The notes under the pieces were generated by a model that did not search any database, had not been told where the DNA came from, and saw only the letters and a program-made list of their open reading frames with translations. A stretch of 22,654 nucleotides of DNA from Rhodospirillaceae bacterium UBA6608 (lineage in GTDB: Bacteria > Pseudomonadota > Alphaproteobacteria > Rhodospirillales_A > Casp-alpha2). This document shows, piece by piece, positions 1 through 7,257 of the stretch; position 1 is the first letter of the stretch; the number at the start of each line of letters is the position of its first letter. The DNA lies in NCBI GenBank assembly GCA_002433335.1, contig DJHY01000068.1:1-22654 (forward strand), in the 5' to 3' direction. The translations under genes and the position numbers were made by a program.

Positions 1-394
<394 letters not shown>

Positions 395-448
395 GTAGAA
401 CTCCTGTTCTATGAAATACGGTTCGGCGTTGGCCCACTGTGCAGAGGG

Positions 449-488
449 CGGCGCCTTGGAAACGAGGCGCCGGGCAAGCACTGCCCGG
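449..488 (-). other. Two hairpins in the ahcY leader
   Basis: An 8-bp stem with an 8-nt loop pairs 449-456 (cggcgcct) with 465-472. A second, 7-bp stem pairs 470-476 (ccgggca) with 482-488 around a 5-nt loop. The two share 470-472, so they compete or shift against each other. They lie 55-95 nt upstream of the ahcY start and would be transcribed in its leader. ahcY genes of other proteobacteria are sometimes controlled by SAH or SAM riboswitches, but I could not fit this sequence to a motif I know. It is therefore only a candidate structured leader. Confidence 0.4.
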
Positions 489-542
489 CCTTGAGTGGTG
501 CCCGGGATGTAGCAGTCCTGGGGTTTTTCTTCAAGGGGGGCG

Positions 543-575
543 CCTGAAACCGCCAATTGGCGGTGTCAGGACACC
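543..575. repeat. Overlapping inverted repeats upstream of ahcY (operator or leader hairpin)
   Basis: Positions 549-564 (accgccaattggcggt) form a perfect 16-bp palindrome. It extends to an imperfect 28-nt hairpin at 543-570: CCTGA, one mismatch, six pairs, an AATT loop, then the mirror arms. A second palindrome overlaps it at 562-575 (ggtgtc-ag-gacacc). The element sits between the divergent ahcY and HAD-hydrolase genes. It could be the binding site of a dimeric regulator or an RNA hairpin of the ahcY leader. Nothing in the sequence decides between these. Confidence 0.4.
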
Positions 576-688
576 TGTGGAGAAAATCTCAAATAGGGGG
601 CTAAATATTCGAAGTTTTCCGGGCCTTCGGGCCGCGCCATACTGCGCGCCGCTCAACCACCGAACCCGCCTGGGAAGGAAACGAAGAC

Positions 689-1399
689 ATGACTGATCCT
701 GAAATTCTCAAACGTGAAATCAAAATCCTGGTGTTCGATCAATACGGCACCGTCGTCGATATGCAAAAAGGCCTGACGGAAATCGCCACGCCGTTCCTTA
801 AAGAGAAGGGCTGGGAGGGAAACCCCCACAGCTTCGTCACCTGGTGGCGGCGCACCCATTTCGAGAATTCGATGATCGATGCGTTGTGCGACCGGGGCCA
901 TACCCCCTATCGGCAGATCGGCCATCGCGCCGTGTCCGTGGTTATGGACCGCGCCGGGATCAAGTACACCCAGGACGAAGTGCAATGGCTGGTTTCGGAA
1001 ATCGAAAAGCTGAAGCCCTTCCCCGACGTCATCGAAGCCCTGGGTCAGCTGCGCGAGGGCGGATATCAGCTGGCGATCCTGTCGAACGGTGATCCGGACA
1101 TGCTGGCCAACGCGGGCCCGCACATCGGCTTCCCCTTCGACCATGTCATCAGCGTCGAAGCCGCCGGCTACTTCAAGCCCCATTGGGCGACCTACGCCAC
1201 GGCCTGCGACATCACCGGGTTTGACCGCACGTCCTGCCTGTTCGTCGCCAACCACGAGTTCGATTGCGTCGGCGCCAAGAGCTTCGGCATGCGCAGCGCC
1301 TTCATCGACCGCCGCAAGCGGCCGTTCGGCGCCTGGCCGGAACAGCCCGATCTGATCGTTGAAAACTTCAAGGAGTTGGCCGATACAATGTGCGGATGA
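689..1399 (+). CDS. HAD-superfamily hydrolase, haloacid dehalogenase type II-like
   Basis: A 236-residue cytosolic enzyme of the haloacid dehalogenase superfamily. Motif I is VFDQYGT with nucleophile Asp17. Motif II is LSNGD at Ser132-Asn133. Lys163 lies in GYFKP (motif III). Motif IV is FVANHEFDCVGAKSFGM with Asp192. Length and the DxYGT signature match type II 2-haloacid dehalogenases. However, the positions that in L-2-haloacid dehalogenase read Ser-x-Asn before the last Asp read Ala-Asn-His here. Dehalogenation is therefore uncertain, and another hydrolase activity is possible. GGAAGGA at 672-678 supports the ATG at 689. Its stop overlaps the start of the next gene (ATGA), so the two are co-translated. 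Substrate unknown. Confidence 0.85.
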   Translation: MTDPEILKREIKILVFDQYGTVVDMQKGLTEIATPFLKEKGWEGNPHSFVTWWRRTHFENSMIDALCDRGHTPYRQIGHRAVSVVMDRAGIKYTQDEVQWLVSEIEKLKPFPDVIEALGQLREGGYQLAILSNGDPDMLANAGPHIGFPFDHVISVEAAGYFKPHWATYATACDITGFDRTSCLFVANHEFDCVGAKSFGMRSAFIDRRKRPFGAWPEQPDLIVENFKELADTMCG

Positions 1400-2115
1400 G
1401 CACATCCACCACATTGACGTCGCGTCACCTCATTCTTTGCCCCGGCTTCATGACCGACCGCGCCCTGTGGTCGCGCATGGAGGCGGGGCTCGCGCGTTTG
1501 GGCGACTGCACCTTCGCCGACCTGAGTGAAACCGACAACCTGGAGGTCACGGCGCGCGCCCTTCTTGACGCCGCGCCCGAGACCTTCGTCCTGGTCGGTT
1601 TTTCGCTGGGCGGCTTCGTCGCCCGCGAAATCGTCCGCATCGCACCCGAGCGTGTCTCGGGCCTGGTGCTGATGAATTCCTCGGCCCGCCCGCCCAAACC
1701 GGAAATCGCAAAGCGCAATGCCTTCCTGATCGGCCATACCAAGGAACGGGGCTTTCGCGGTCTATCGACCGAGGCGGTCAAGAAAGCCCTGCATCCCGAC
1801 CGTCAGGCCGACGAAGCCCTGGTCCGCGAGATCAAGGATATGGCCGAGCGGATGGGCGGCGAAGCCTTCATCAAGCAGCTTTCCATCCAACGTGGCGACG
1901 GCCGCCCGGACCTGGCGAAGATTACCTGTCCGACGTTGGTCGTGTGGTCGCGGCAGGACATTCTGCGCGCGCTGAAGGAATCCCAGGAAATGGCTGATGC
2001 GATCCCGAACGCCCGGTTGGAGATCGTCGAGAACTGCGGCCATATGACGCCGATGGAAGCGCCGGAAACCGCGTTGGCCCTGCTGGCGGATTGGTTGGAA
2101 AAGGCCGGGATCTAG
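1396..2115 (+). CDS. Alpha/beta-fold hydrolase
   Basis: A 239-residue single-domain alpha/beta hydrolase. HLILCPGFM near residues 11-19 is the oxyanion-hole strand. GFSLGG carries the nucleophile Ser70. WSRQD gives the acid Asp188, and ENCGHMTPMEAPE gives the catalytic His216. The cap region (about 100-170) is short. I chose the ATG at 1396, which overlaps the upstream stop as ATGA; a GTG at 1390 in the same frame is the alternative, and AAGGAG at 1369-1374 could serve either. Coupling to the HAD hydrolase suggests a shared small-molecule degradation or detoxification task, but the substrate cannot be read from sequence. The gene ends 5 bp from the convergent Enzyme I gene. Confidence 0.88.
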   Translation: MSTSTTLTSRHLILCPGFMTDRALWSRMEAGLARLGDCTFADLSETDNLEVTARALLDAAPETFVLVGFSLGGFVAREIVRIAPERVSGLVLMNSSARPPKPEIAKRNAFLIGHTKERGFRGLSTEAVKKALHPDRQADEALVREIKDMAERMGGEAFIKQLSIQRGDGRPDLAKITCPTLVVWSRQDILRALKESQEMADAIPNARLEIVENCGHMTPMEAPETALALLADWLEKAGI

Positions 2116-2120
2116 CCGCC

Positions 2121-3869
2121 CTAGGCGAGCCCGTTGAAATCGTCGAGCAGCGCCGCGATGCGGCCTGGGTCGACATGGCCCATGATGGCGTCGGCGCGGT
2201 GCGCGGCGGCGGTATGGTCCATTTCGCGGATGCGCTGTTTCACCAACGGGATGTTGGCCGGCAGCATCGACAATTCACGCAGCCCCAGGCCCAACAGCAG
2301 CGGCGCATAACGCGGATCGCCGGCCATTTCGCCGCAGAGGCTGATTGGGATGCGGGCGCGCAGCGCCGCCCCGGTGGCGAATTGGATCAGGCGCAACACC
2401 GCCGGGTGCAGGCTGTCGTAAAGATGGGCGACGTGCTCGTTGGTGCGGTCCGTGGCCAGGGTATACATGGTCAGATCGTTGGAGCCGATCGCGAAGAAGT
2501 CCGCGACCTGGGCCAGGGCGTCGGCGGCCAGGGCGGCGGCCGGAACCTCGATCATCACGCCCAAGGGCGGCAACGGATCGGGCAGGGGTTGCTTCCGGCG
2601 TTTCAGTTTGCGGGCCGCCCGGTTGAGGGCTTCGCGGGCCTGGCGAACCTCGGACACGGTCGAGACCATGGGCAGCAGAATCCGCACGGGCCCGTGACAG
2701 GCGGCGCGCAGGATCGCCGTCATCTGGGCGTCCATGGTCTTGGTGTGCTTCAGCGATAGACGGATGCCACGCAGACCCAGGGCCGAGGCGGCGGCCTCGC
2801 TCAAATCACCAAGCAGCCCCTGCGCCGGTTTCTCGCCGCCGACGTCCAGGGTCCGGATCGTCACCGATTTGCCGTCCATGGCTTCGACGATCTCGCGCAG
2901 GGTTTCGTATTGCTCTTCCTCGCTGGGAACGTCGGCGCGGTTCATGTACAGGAACTCGGTGCGCAGCAATCCGACCCCGGCGGCGCCGTTGCGGCGGACC
3001 ATCTCCATCTCGATCGGCAATTCAACGTTGGCGGATAGCTGTATTTCCACGCCGTCGCGGGTCACCGCCGGCAGGCTGCGCATGCTGCCCAGGCGCTCGG
3101 CCTGTTTGCGGGCATCGGCCTTGAGCTGTTCATAGGTCGCGAGGGTCCGCGCCGTGGGATTGACGATTACCGTTCCCCGGGTCCCGTCGACGATCACCCG
3201 CGTGCCCGGATTGACCGCGCCGCGCAGGTCAGGAATGCCCAGCACCAGGGGGATGCCCAGGGCGCGGGCCATGATCGCGGCATGGCCCTCGGCCCCGCCC
3301 AGGGCCGTGGCCGCCCCGGCGATGCGCGCGGGGTCCAACTGCGAGGCGTCGGCGGGCGACAGTTGATCGGCGATGATCACCGATCCGGGCGCGGCCTGGC
3401 TGAAGGCTTTCAGCGGTTCGCGCATCAGGTTGCGGATGACCCGGTTGCCGACGTCGCGTACGTCTTCGACCCGGGCCGCGATATAGGCATTGTCCATGGC
3501 CTGGAAGGCATGAACGATGGCGGTCAGGGTTTGTTGCACGGCGGCTTCGGCATTCAGGCCCGAGGCGATCAGCCCGCGCGCGCCCCGCACCAGACGCGAA
3601 TCGTCCAGCATCTGCAGATAGGCGTCGAACAGGAATTGCATTTCCTCGGTCAGGGCGTCTTTCTGCGCCTGGGTCTTCAGGCGCTTGATCTGACGCCGAG
3701 CCAGGATGACGGCGGCGGTCAGGCGTTTGTCTTCGCCTGCCTGATCGTTCTCGGCGATGCGGTATTCGGGAACTTCCAGGCTCCCGGCGTCGCGCATGTG
3801 GACGGGGCCGACCGCGATGCCGGGCGAAACGCCAATTCCGTCGAATTTCTTTTCATTACCCGCCTTCAT
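2121..3869 (-). CDS. ptsI: Phosphoenolpyruvate-protein phosphotransferase (PTS Enzyme I)
   Basis: Enzyme I takes phosphate from PEP and passes it to HPr, the first step of the phosphotransferase relay in the cytosol. The protein is 582 residues and starts directly with the FDGIGVSPGIAVGP strand of the HPr-interacting domain. It therefore lacks the N-terminal GAF domain of the nitrogen-type PtsP. The phosphorylated His196 lies in GGAEGHAAIMARALG. The PEP-binding barrel shows LLRTEFLYM (301-309), the GSNDLTMY signature (462-469) and catalytic Cys512 in LCGEMAGDP. The residues just before the active His (AEG) differ from the usual (R/K/P)TS. It is the last gene of the hprK-rapZ-EIIA-HPr-EI operon, 33 nt after HPr. 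It probably serves regulation rather than sugar import, because no permease lies nearby. Confidence 0.95.
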   Translation of the reverse strand: MKAGNEKKFDGIGVSPGIAVGPVHMRDAGSLEVPEYRIAENDQAGEDKRLTAAVILARRQIKRLKTQAQKDALTEEMQFLFDAYLQMLDDSRLVRGARGLIASGLNAEAAVQQTLTAIVHAFQAMDNAYIAARVEDVRDVGNRVIRNLMREPLKAFSQAAPGSVIIADQLSPADASQLDPARIAGAATALGGAEGHAAIMARALGIPLVLGIPDLRGAVNPGTRVIVDGTRGTVIVNPTARTLATYEQLKADARKQAERLGSMRSLPAVTRDGVEIQLSANVELPIEMEMVRRNGAAGVGLLRTEFLYMNRADVPSEEEQYETLREIVEAMDGKSVTIRTLDVGGEKPAQGLLGDLSEAAASALGLRGIRLSLKHTKTMDAQMTAILRAACHGPVRILLPMVSTVSEVRQAREALNRAARKLKRRKQPLPDPLPPLGVMIEVPAAALAADALAQVADFFAIGSNDLTMYTLATDRTNEHVAHLYDSLHPAVLRLIQFATGAALRARIPISLCGEMAGDPRYAPLLLGLGLRELSMLPANIPLVKQRIREMDHTAAAHRADAIMGHVDPGRIAALLDDFNGLA

Positions 3870-3902
3870 TGCCGGATCCTACTCACTCAAAATTCCGTGC
3901 GC

Positions 3903-4193
3903 TTACTTGGCGGCGGGAAGCTCCGCTCGTTCTTCGTCGAAACCGGCCTCGACCATGGCGGCCAACCCTTCCAGGGCGGCGTCGGCGTCATGCCCGTCGC
4001 AGGCGATTTCGATCTCCGTGCCAGGGGCGGCGGCCAGCATCATCAACCCCATGATCGAGCGTCCGCCGACGGTCTGCCCGTCCTTGGAAACCAGGATTTC
4101 GGCGTCGAATTCACCCGCCAGCTTGGCGAATTTCGCGGCGGCGCGGGCGTGCAGGCCCCGCATGTTGACGATCGTTACAGTGCGTGTCGGCAT
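3903..4193 (-). CDS. HPr phosphocarrier protein
   Basis: A 96-residue HPr that accepts phosphate from Enzyme I on His15 (MRGLHARAAAKF) and hands it to EIIA. Ser46 in GGRSIMGLMML is the regulatory site phosphorylated by HprK, and it is present together with the hprK gene in this operon. Both switches therefore look intact. I chose the ATG at 4193 (MPTRTVTIVN), 5 nt after the EIIA stop, because it gives the exact family length. The open frame continues upstream only as a shadow through the EIIA gene. Alphaproteobacterial relatives are called HPr/NPr-like and act in carbon and nitrogen signalling. Confidence 0.95.
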   Translation of the reverse strand: MPTRTVTIVNMRGLHARAAAKFAKLAGEFDAEILVSKDGQTVGGRSIMGLMMLAAAPGTEIEIACDGHDADAALEGLAAMVEAGFDEERAELPAAK

Positions 4194-4198
4194 GGGGC

Positions 4199-4606
4199 CT
4201 AACGCGCTTCTTGGGTCAGAAGCTGCGACGCAATGTTGATGTACTTGCGACCGGCTTCCTGGGCGGCCTCGGCGGCGCGGCCCAGGGGCTCCGTCTTGCG
4301 TACGCTGGCCAGCTTGACCAGCATCGGCAGGTTGATCCCGGCGATGACCTCGACATTGGCGCGATCGAGGATCGAAATCGCCAGGTTCGACGGCGTGCCC
4401 CCGAACATATCGGTCAGAACCACCACGCCTTCGCCCGAATCGACCTGTTCGACCCGCTCCATGATCTCGGCGCGGCGTACTTCCATGTCGTCCTCGGGGC
4501 CGATGCAAACCGCGGCCACGTCGGGTTGCGGCCCGACGACGTGTTCCAAGGCGGCGATCATCTCCGTGGCCAGATTGCCGTGGGTTACGACGACCAATCC
4601 GATCAT
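4199..4606 (-). CDS. PTS EIIA component, mannose family (EIIA-Man-like)
   Basis: A 135-residue single-domain EIIA of the mannose/fructose/sorbose family, the likely end acceptor of the HPr phosphate. The phosphorylation site is His9 in MIGLVVVTHG. VLTDMFGGTPSNLA (about 63-76) is the family's second signature. No EIIB, EIIC or EIID gene lies in the window. This matches the known alphaproteobacterial arrangement, in which a lone EIIA-Man next to HPr and HprK is thought to be regulatory. The HPr gene follows after 5 nt. Upstream, a 128-nt gap to rapZ contains a tandem 14/16-bp repeat. Confidence 0.94.
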   Translation of the reverse strand: MIGLVVVTHGNLATEMIAALEHVVGPQPDVAAVCIGPEDDMEVRRAEIMERVEQVDSGEGVVVLTDMFGGTPSNLAISILDRANVEVIAGINLPMLVKLASVRKTEPLGRAAEAAQEAGRKYINIASQLLTQEAR

Positions 4607-4630
4607 GACAGGCTTTCCATCATTATCATT

Positions 4631-4660
4631 CGCGTGTGTCCCTCAACGCGTGTCCCTCAA
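4631..4660. repeat. Tandem direct repeat of 14-16 bp upstream of EIIA-Man
   Basis: The unit cgcgtgtgtccctcaa (4631-4646) is followed at once by cgcgtgtccctcaa (4647-4660). The copies are identical except for one extra GT in the first. They lie in the 128-nt gap between the end of rapZ and the start of EIIA. This may be a replication-slippage duplication or a double binding site. Confidence 0.6.
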
Positions 4661-4734
4661 GAAGCAGCACTCCGGGCCGGCGGTTGTTTTGGTCCGCTTC
4701 GGCATCAATCCGGCAGGGGATATTGGTACGATTT

Positions 4735-5622
4735 TCACCGTTTGTCCAAGTCGCGATGGCGTACCCGGGCCTTTTCTCCCCGATCCGCCAACCAGGCCCC
4801 CAGCCGTTCGGCAACATAAACCGACCGATGCCGCCCGCCCGTGCAGCCGACGGCAATGGTCAAATAGCTTTTTCCTTCCTGCTCGTAGCGCGGCAGAAGC
4901 GGCCCCAACAGGGCCTTCAGATGGCCGAAGAATTCGTCGAAACCGGGGTCTTCGGCGACATGCCGGCCGACCGCCGCGTCCTGCCCGGTCAGCGGGCGCA
5001 GAGCCAGGTCGTAATGGGGATTGCGCAGGAACCGGACGTCGAAAACCAGGTCCGCGTCGCGCGGCACGCCGTTCTTGTAGGAGAAGGAGACCACGAAGAT
5101 CGGCAGGCCCGGCTCGCTATGGGCGCCGAAATGGTCCTCCATCGCGGCCTTCTGCGCGCCCAGCGACATGTCCGAGGTGTCCATGATCACGTCGGCCTCC
5201 TCGCGCAACGGGGCCAGTAGGGTCCGTTCCTGGCGGATGCCGTCGGCCACGGGGCGGTCGATCGCCAGCGGATGGCGGCGGCGGGTCTCGGCGTAGCGGC
5301 GGGTCAGCACCTGATCGTCGCAGTCGAGGAACAGGACTTTTACGTCCACGTCGGCGCGGGCGCGCAGTTCGGATATCTGATCGAGAAAGGCATCGGCACC
5401 GAATTCGCGGGTCCGGATGTCGACCCCGGCGGCAATCGGATGGGGAAAGGCCCCGGGGGCGACCAGGCGCCCCAACAGGGATAGCGGCACGTTGTCGATG
5501 GCTTCGAAGCCCATGTCTTCCAGCGCCTTGAGGGCCGATGTCTTGCCCGCGCCGGAAACCCCGGTGACCAGCACCAGGGGCAGTTTGCCGCTTGGCGACG
5601 CGGCGGCGTCGTCGGATGTCAT
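4735..5622 (-). CDS. rapZ: RapZ-family RNase adapter / nucleotide-binding protein
   Basis: A 295-residue member of the YvcJ/RapZ P-loop family. The Walker A motif GVSGAGKT is at 21-28. The family pattern ALEDMGFEAIDNVP follows at 32-45. The C-terminal domain ends with AVGCTGGRHRSVYVAE (257-272), the hallmark of the RapZ C-terminal domain. In enterobacteria RapZ directs RNase E to the sRNA GlmZ and senses glucosamine-6-phosphate. In Alphaproteobacteria the gene usually sits, as here, in the PTS operon after hprK, and its RNA targets are not known. The ATG (5622-5620) overlaps the hprK stop as ATGA, which indicates translational coupling. Confidence 0.95.
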   Translation of the reverse strand: MTSDDAAASPSGKLPLVLVTGVSGAGKTSALKALEDMGFEAIDNVPLSLLGRLVAPGAFPHPIAAGVDIRTREFGADAFLDQISELRARADVDVKVLFLDCDDQVLTRRYAETRRRHPLAIDRPVADGIRQERTLLAPLREEADVIMDTSDMSLGAQKAAMEDHFGAHSEPGLPIFVVSFSYKNGVPRDADLVFDVRFLRNPHYDLALRPLTGQDAAVGRHVAEDPGFDEFFGHLKALLGPLLPRYEQEGKSYLTIAVGCTGGRHRSVYVAERLGAWLADRGEKARVRHRDLDKR

Positions 5623-6116
5623 GGACCTTGCTCCCCAACCCGTCCGGGCAGGGTTATAACATCGGCCAGGCGTTCCTCCCAGGGCATACGGCGCAGGGCC
5701 AGTCGGATTTTCGCCGGGGCGGAGGCTTCGAACGGGGCCAGCCGGATGAAGGGCACGTCCTGGCCTAAAATATCGGTGGTGCGCACTTCGGGCAGGCGCT
5801 CGATCATTCCCGGCGCGACCAAATCGCAGACCAGGGAAATCGGGGCTTCGTCCGTGTGCTTCATGGGCATGATGCCGATGCCGCGGACTTCCAACAGGCC
5901 CTTCAGGGGCTCGGGAGCCGTGGCCCAGATTCGCCCGTCGCGTAGGTTCAAATCGACGCGGTCGTCGGCGACTAGGCGCGGCCCCTCGGGCCCGCCGCCG
6001 TCGATCAGGCGCAGCGCCAAATCCGACTTGCCGGCCCCCGACGGGCCAAGCAGCAGAACCCCCGCCCCGCCAATGGCGACGCAGGTCGCATGCACCTGTT
6101 CGTGAATGATCCGCAT
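5619..6116 (-). CDS. hprK: HPr kinase/phosphorylase, short kinase-domain form
   Basis: A 165-residue protein that phosphorylates HPr on Ser46 and can reverse this. It has only the C-terminal catalytic domain, about half the length of the Firmicutes enzyme; this short form is usual in Alphaproteobacteria. Walker A GPSGAGKS is at 24-31, the acidic pair Asp51-Asp52 follows, and the HprK signature LLEVRGIGI is at 74-82. The ATG at 6116 has no obvious ribosome binding site. The family usually begins close to the IHATCVAI-like strand, here HATCVAIGG at 9-17, so a slightly later start cannot be excluded. It is first in the PTS operon, 68 nt after the ClpP-like gene on the same strand. Confidence 0.93.
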   Translation of the reverse strand: MRIIHEQVHATCVAIGGAGVLLLGPSGAGKSDLALRLIDGGGPEGPRLVADDRVDLNLRDGRIWATAPEPLKGLLEVRGIGIMPMKHTDEAPISLVCDLVAPGMIERLPEVRTTDILGQDVPFIRLAPFEASAPAKIRLALRRMPWEERLADVITLPGRVGEQGP

Positions 6117-6184
6117 AAGGATGAAGGTTGGGCCGGTCCGGTCCCGCCTGTCCAGCCAAATTTCATCCGCGTCGCCGGATATGT

Positions 6185-7072
6185 TTACTGAGATTCCGTC
6201 GACCAGACGCCATCGATCAAATTATGGGCGCGGGCCTGTTCGATGGTCAGGGGGGTGAATTCTGTCTTCCGAAACTGGCGGAGTGAGCTTTCCGCGACGC
6301 CATAGGACCGAAGGCGACGGTAATACTCCGCAGTCTGCTCTGCCAGCGCATCCTTGGCTTCCTGTGAAACGAATTCGGCAACGGCCATGGGCCGATGAAA
6401 GATCAACGCGGTATAGGGCTTGGCCCGTCGGTCGGGGGCGGCCGATAACACGAGCAGGCATGCGGATATGCATTCCTTTTGTGCGACGACCGCGATTTCG
6501 TGTTCTCGGACGAAGTCGGCCAAGTCAAAGGCATAGTCGAGAAGCCCGCCTTCGCTGGAAATGAACAGCGCGCGGCGGCTTGGTTCCTGTTCAAAGGCTT
6601 CAATCAGTTCGTGGACCGATTTGCGGTTCAAAATGCCTTTGAAGCCGATGGCGTTCCGGTCAACGCGTTCAATGGAATAGGAGGCTTCGAGCACCGGCTT
6701 GATGCCGACTATGAACCGCTTCAAGTCGATCGAAACGATGATCAGGGCGAACAATGTGTACAGGACACTGATGACGACGACCCCCTGCGCGGCATAGGCC
6801 CAAAACCGGCTTTTACGTTTGCCGTCAGGCCCCGGCGGCCTGACTTTTGAAAAGCGGGCGGCGCGCCATATGCCGACCCAGCTCCAGATAGAAAGGACGA
6901 TGGCAAACGCGATCAGGGCTGTCAGGAAGGGCCAAGCCGTAAATATGTCCAGATCGTCGGGAATGAATCGTACGACCAGTTCAGCGGCAAGGTTAAGGCC
7001 CATGCCGTTGATCCAGAAGGACCACGCCAGGGATTGGCGCCCGTACCAATGGTCCTTGAAGTAATCGAGCAT
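6185..7072 (-). CDS. Membrane protein with ClpP/crotonase-like (COG3904-type) putative serine peptidase domain
   Basis: A 295-residue protein that I recognise only by fold pattern. Hydrophobic segments at about 47-70 and 93-115, perhaps a third at 15-35, anchor it in the inner membrane. The C-terminal half reads as a ClpP/crotonase-like domain: LFISSEGGLLDYAFDLADF (169-187), then AQKECISACLLVLSAAPDRR (197-216) with a candidate nucleophile Ser203 between two cysteines, then LIFHRP with candidate base His226. This spacing matches alphaproteobacterial COG3904 proteins, whose biochemistry is largely unknown. Base composition is visibly lower than the neighbours: 6721-6780 is 48% GC against 75% for 7681-7740. 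It sits where chvG normally adjoins hprK. No clear ribosome binding site precedes the ATG. Confidence 0.75.
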   Translation of the reverse strand: MLDYFKDHWYGRQSLAWSFWINGMGLNLAAELVVRFIPDDLDIFTAWPFLTALIAFAIVLSIWSWVGIWRAARFSKVRPPGPDGKRKSRFWAYAAQGVVVISVLYTLFALIIVSIDLKRFIVGIKPVLEASYSIERVDRNAIGFKGILNRKSVHELIEAFEQEPSRRALFISSEGGLLDYAFDLADFVREHEIAVVAQKECISACLLVLSAAPDRRAKPYTALIFHRPMAVAEFVSQEAKDALAEQTAEYYRRLRSYGVAESSLRQFRKTEFTPLTIEQARAHNLIDGVWSTESQ

Positions 7073-7257
7073 TGAGAGTGACCGGTGATTCGCTGGAGGG
7101 AATTACAACCTAAAGAAGATTGTTCGGATGGATAAGAAAAATCGCGACCTTTCGTGGGGTGTTCGATGCATCGTTCCGTGGACGGCGCGGGTTGGCTGCG
7201 GCATCCTGTCGGGCGCTGGGGGGCAAACGACAAAAAGACTTTGGGAGGACGATCATC

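Noticed and set aside
439..696. 85-codon plus-strand open frame between ahcY and the HAD hydrolase
   Set aside because: No ribosome binding site or domain; it overlaps the palindromic leader and runs into the HAD start.
3282..4202. 306-codon plus-strand open frame opposite Enzyme I and HPr
   Set aside because: Antisense to two well-supported genes, with no domain signal.
4605..4629. Eight-codon upstream ORF whose stop overlaps the EIIA start
   Set aside because: It has no ribosome binding site and arises from a short ATG-rich stretch, so chance is the simplest explanation.
4735..6159. Open frame that would fuse rapZ to upstream sequence
   Set aside because: The upstream part is hprK read in the wrong frame. 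The ATGA overlap at 5619-5622 shows two separate genes.
7120..7257. N-terminal extension of the SDR frame
   Set aside because: It has no ribosome binding site, and the Rossmann strand begins right after the ATG at 7258, which has a good one.
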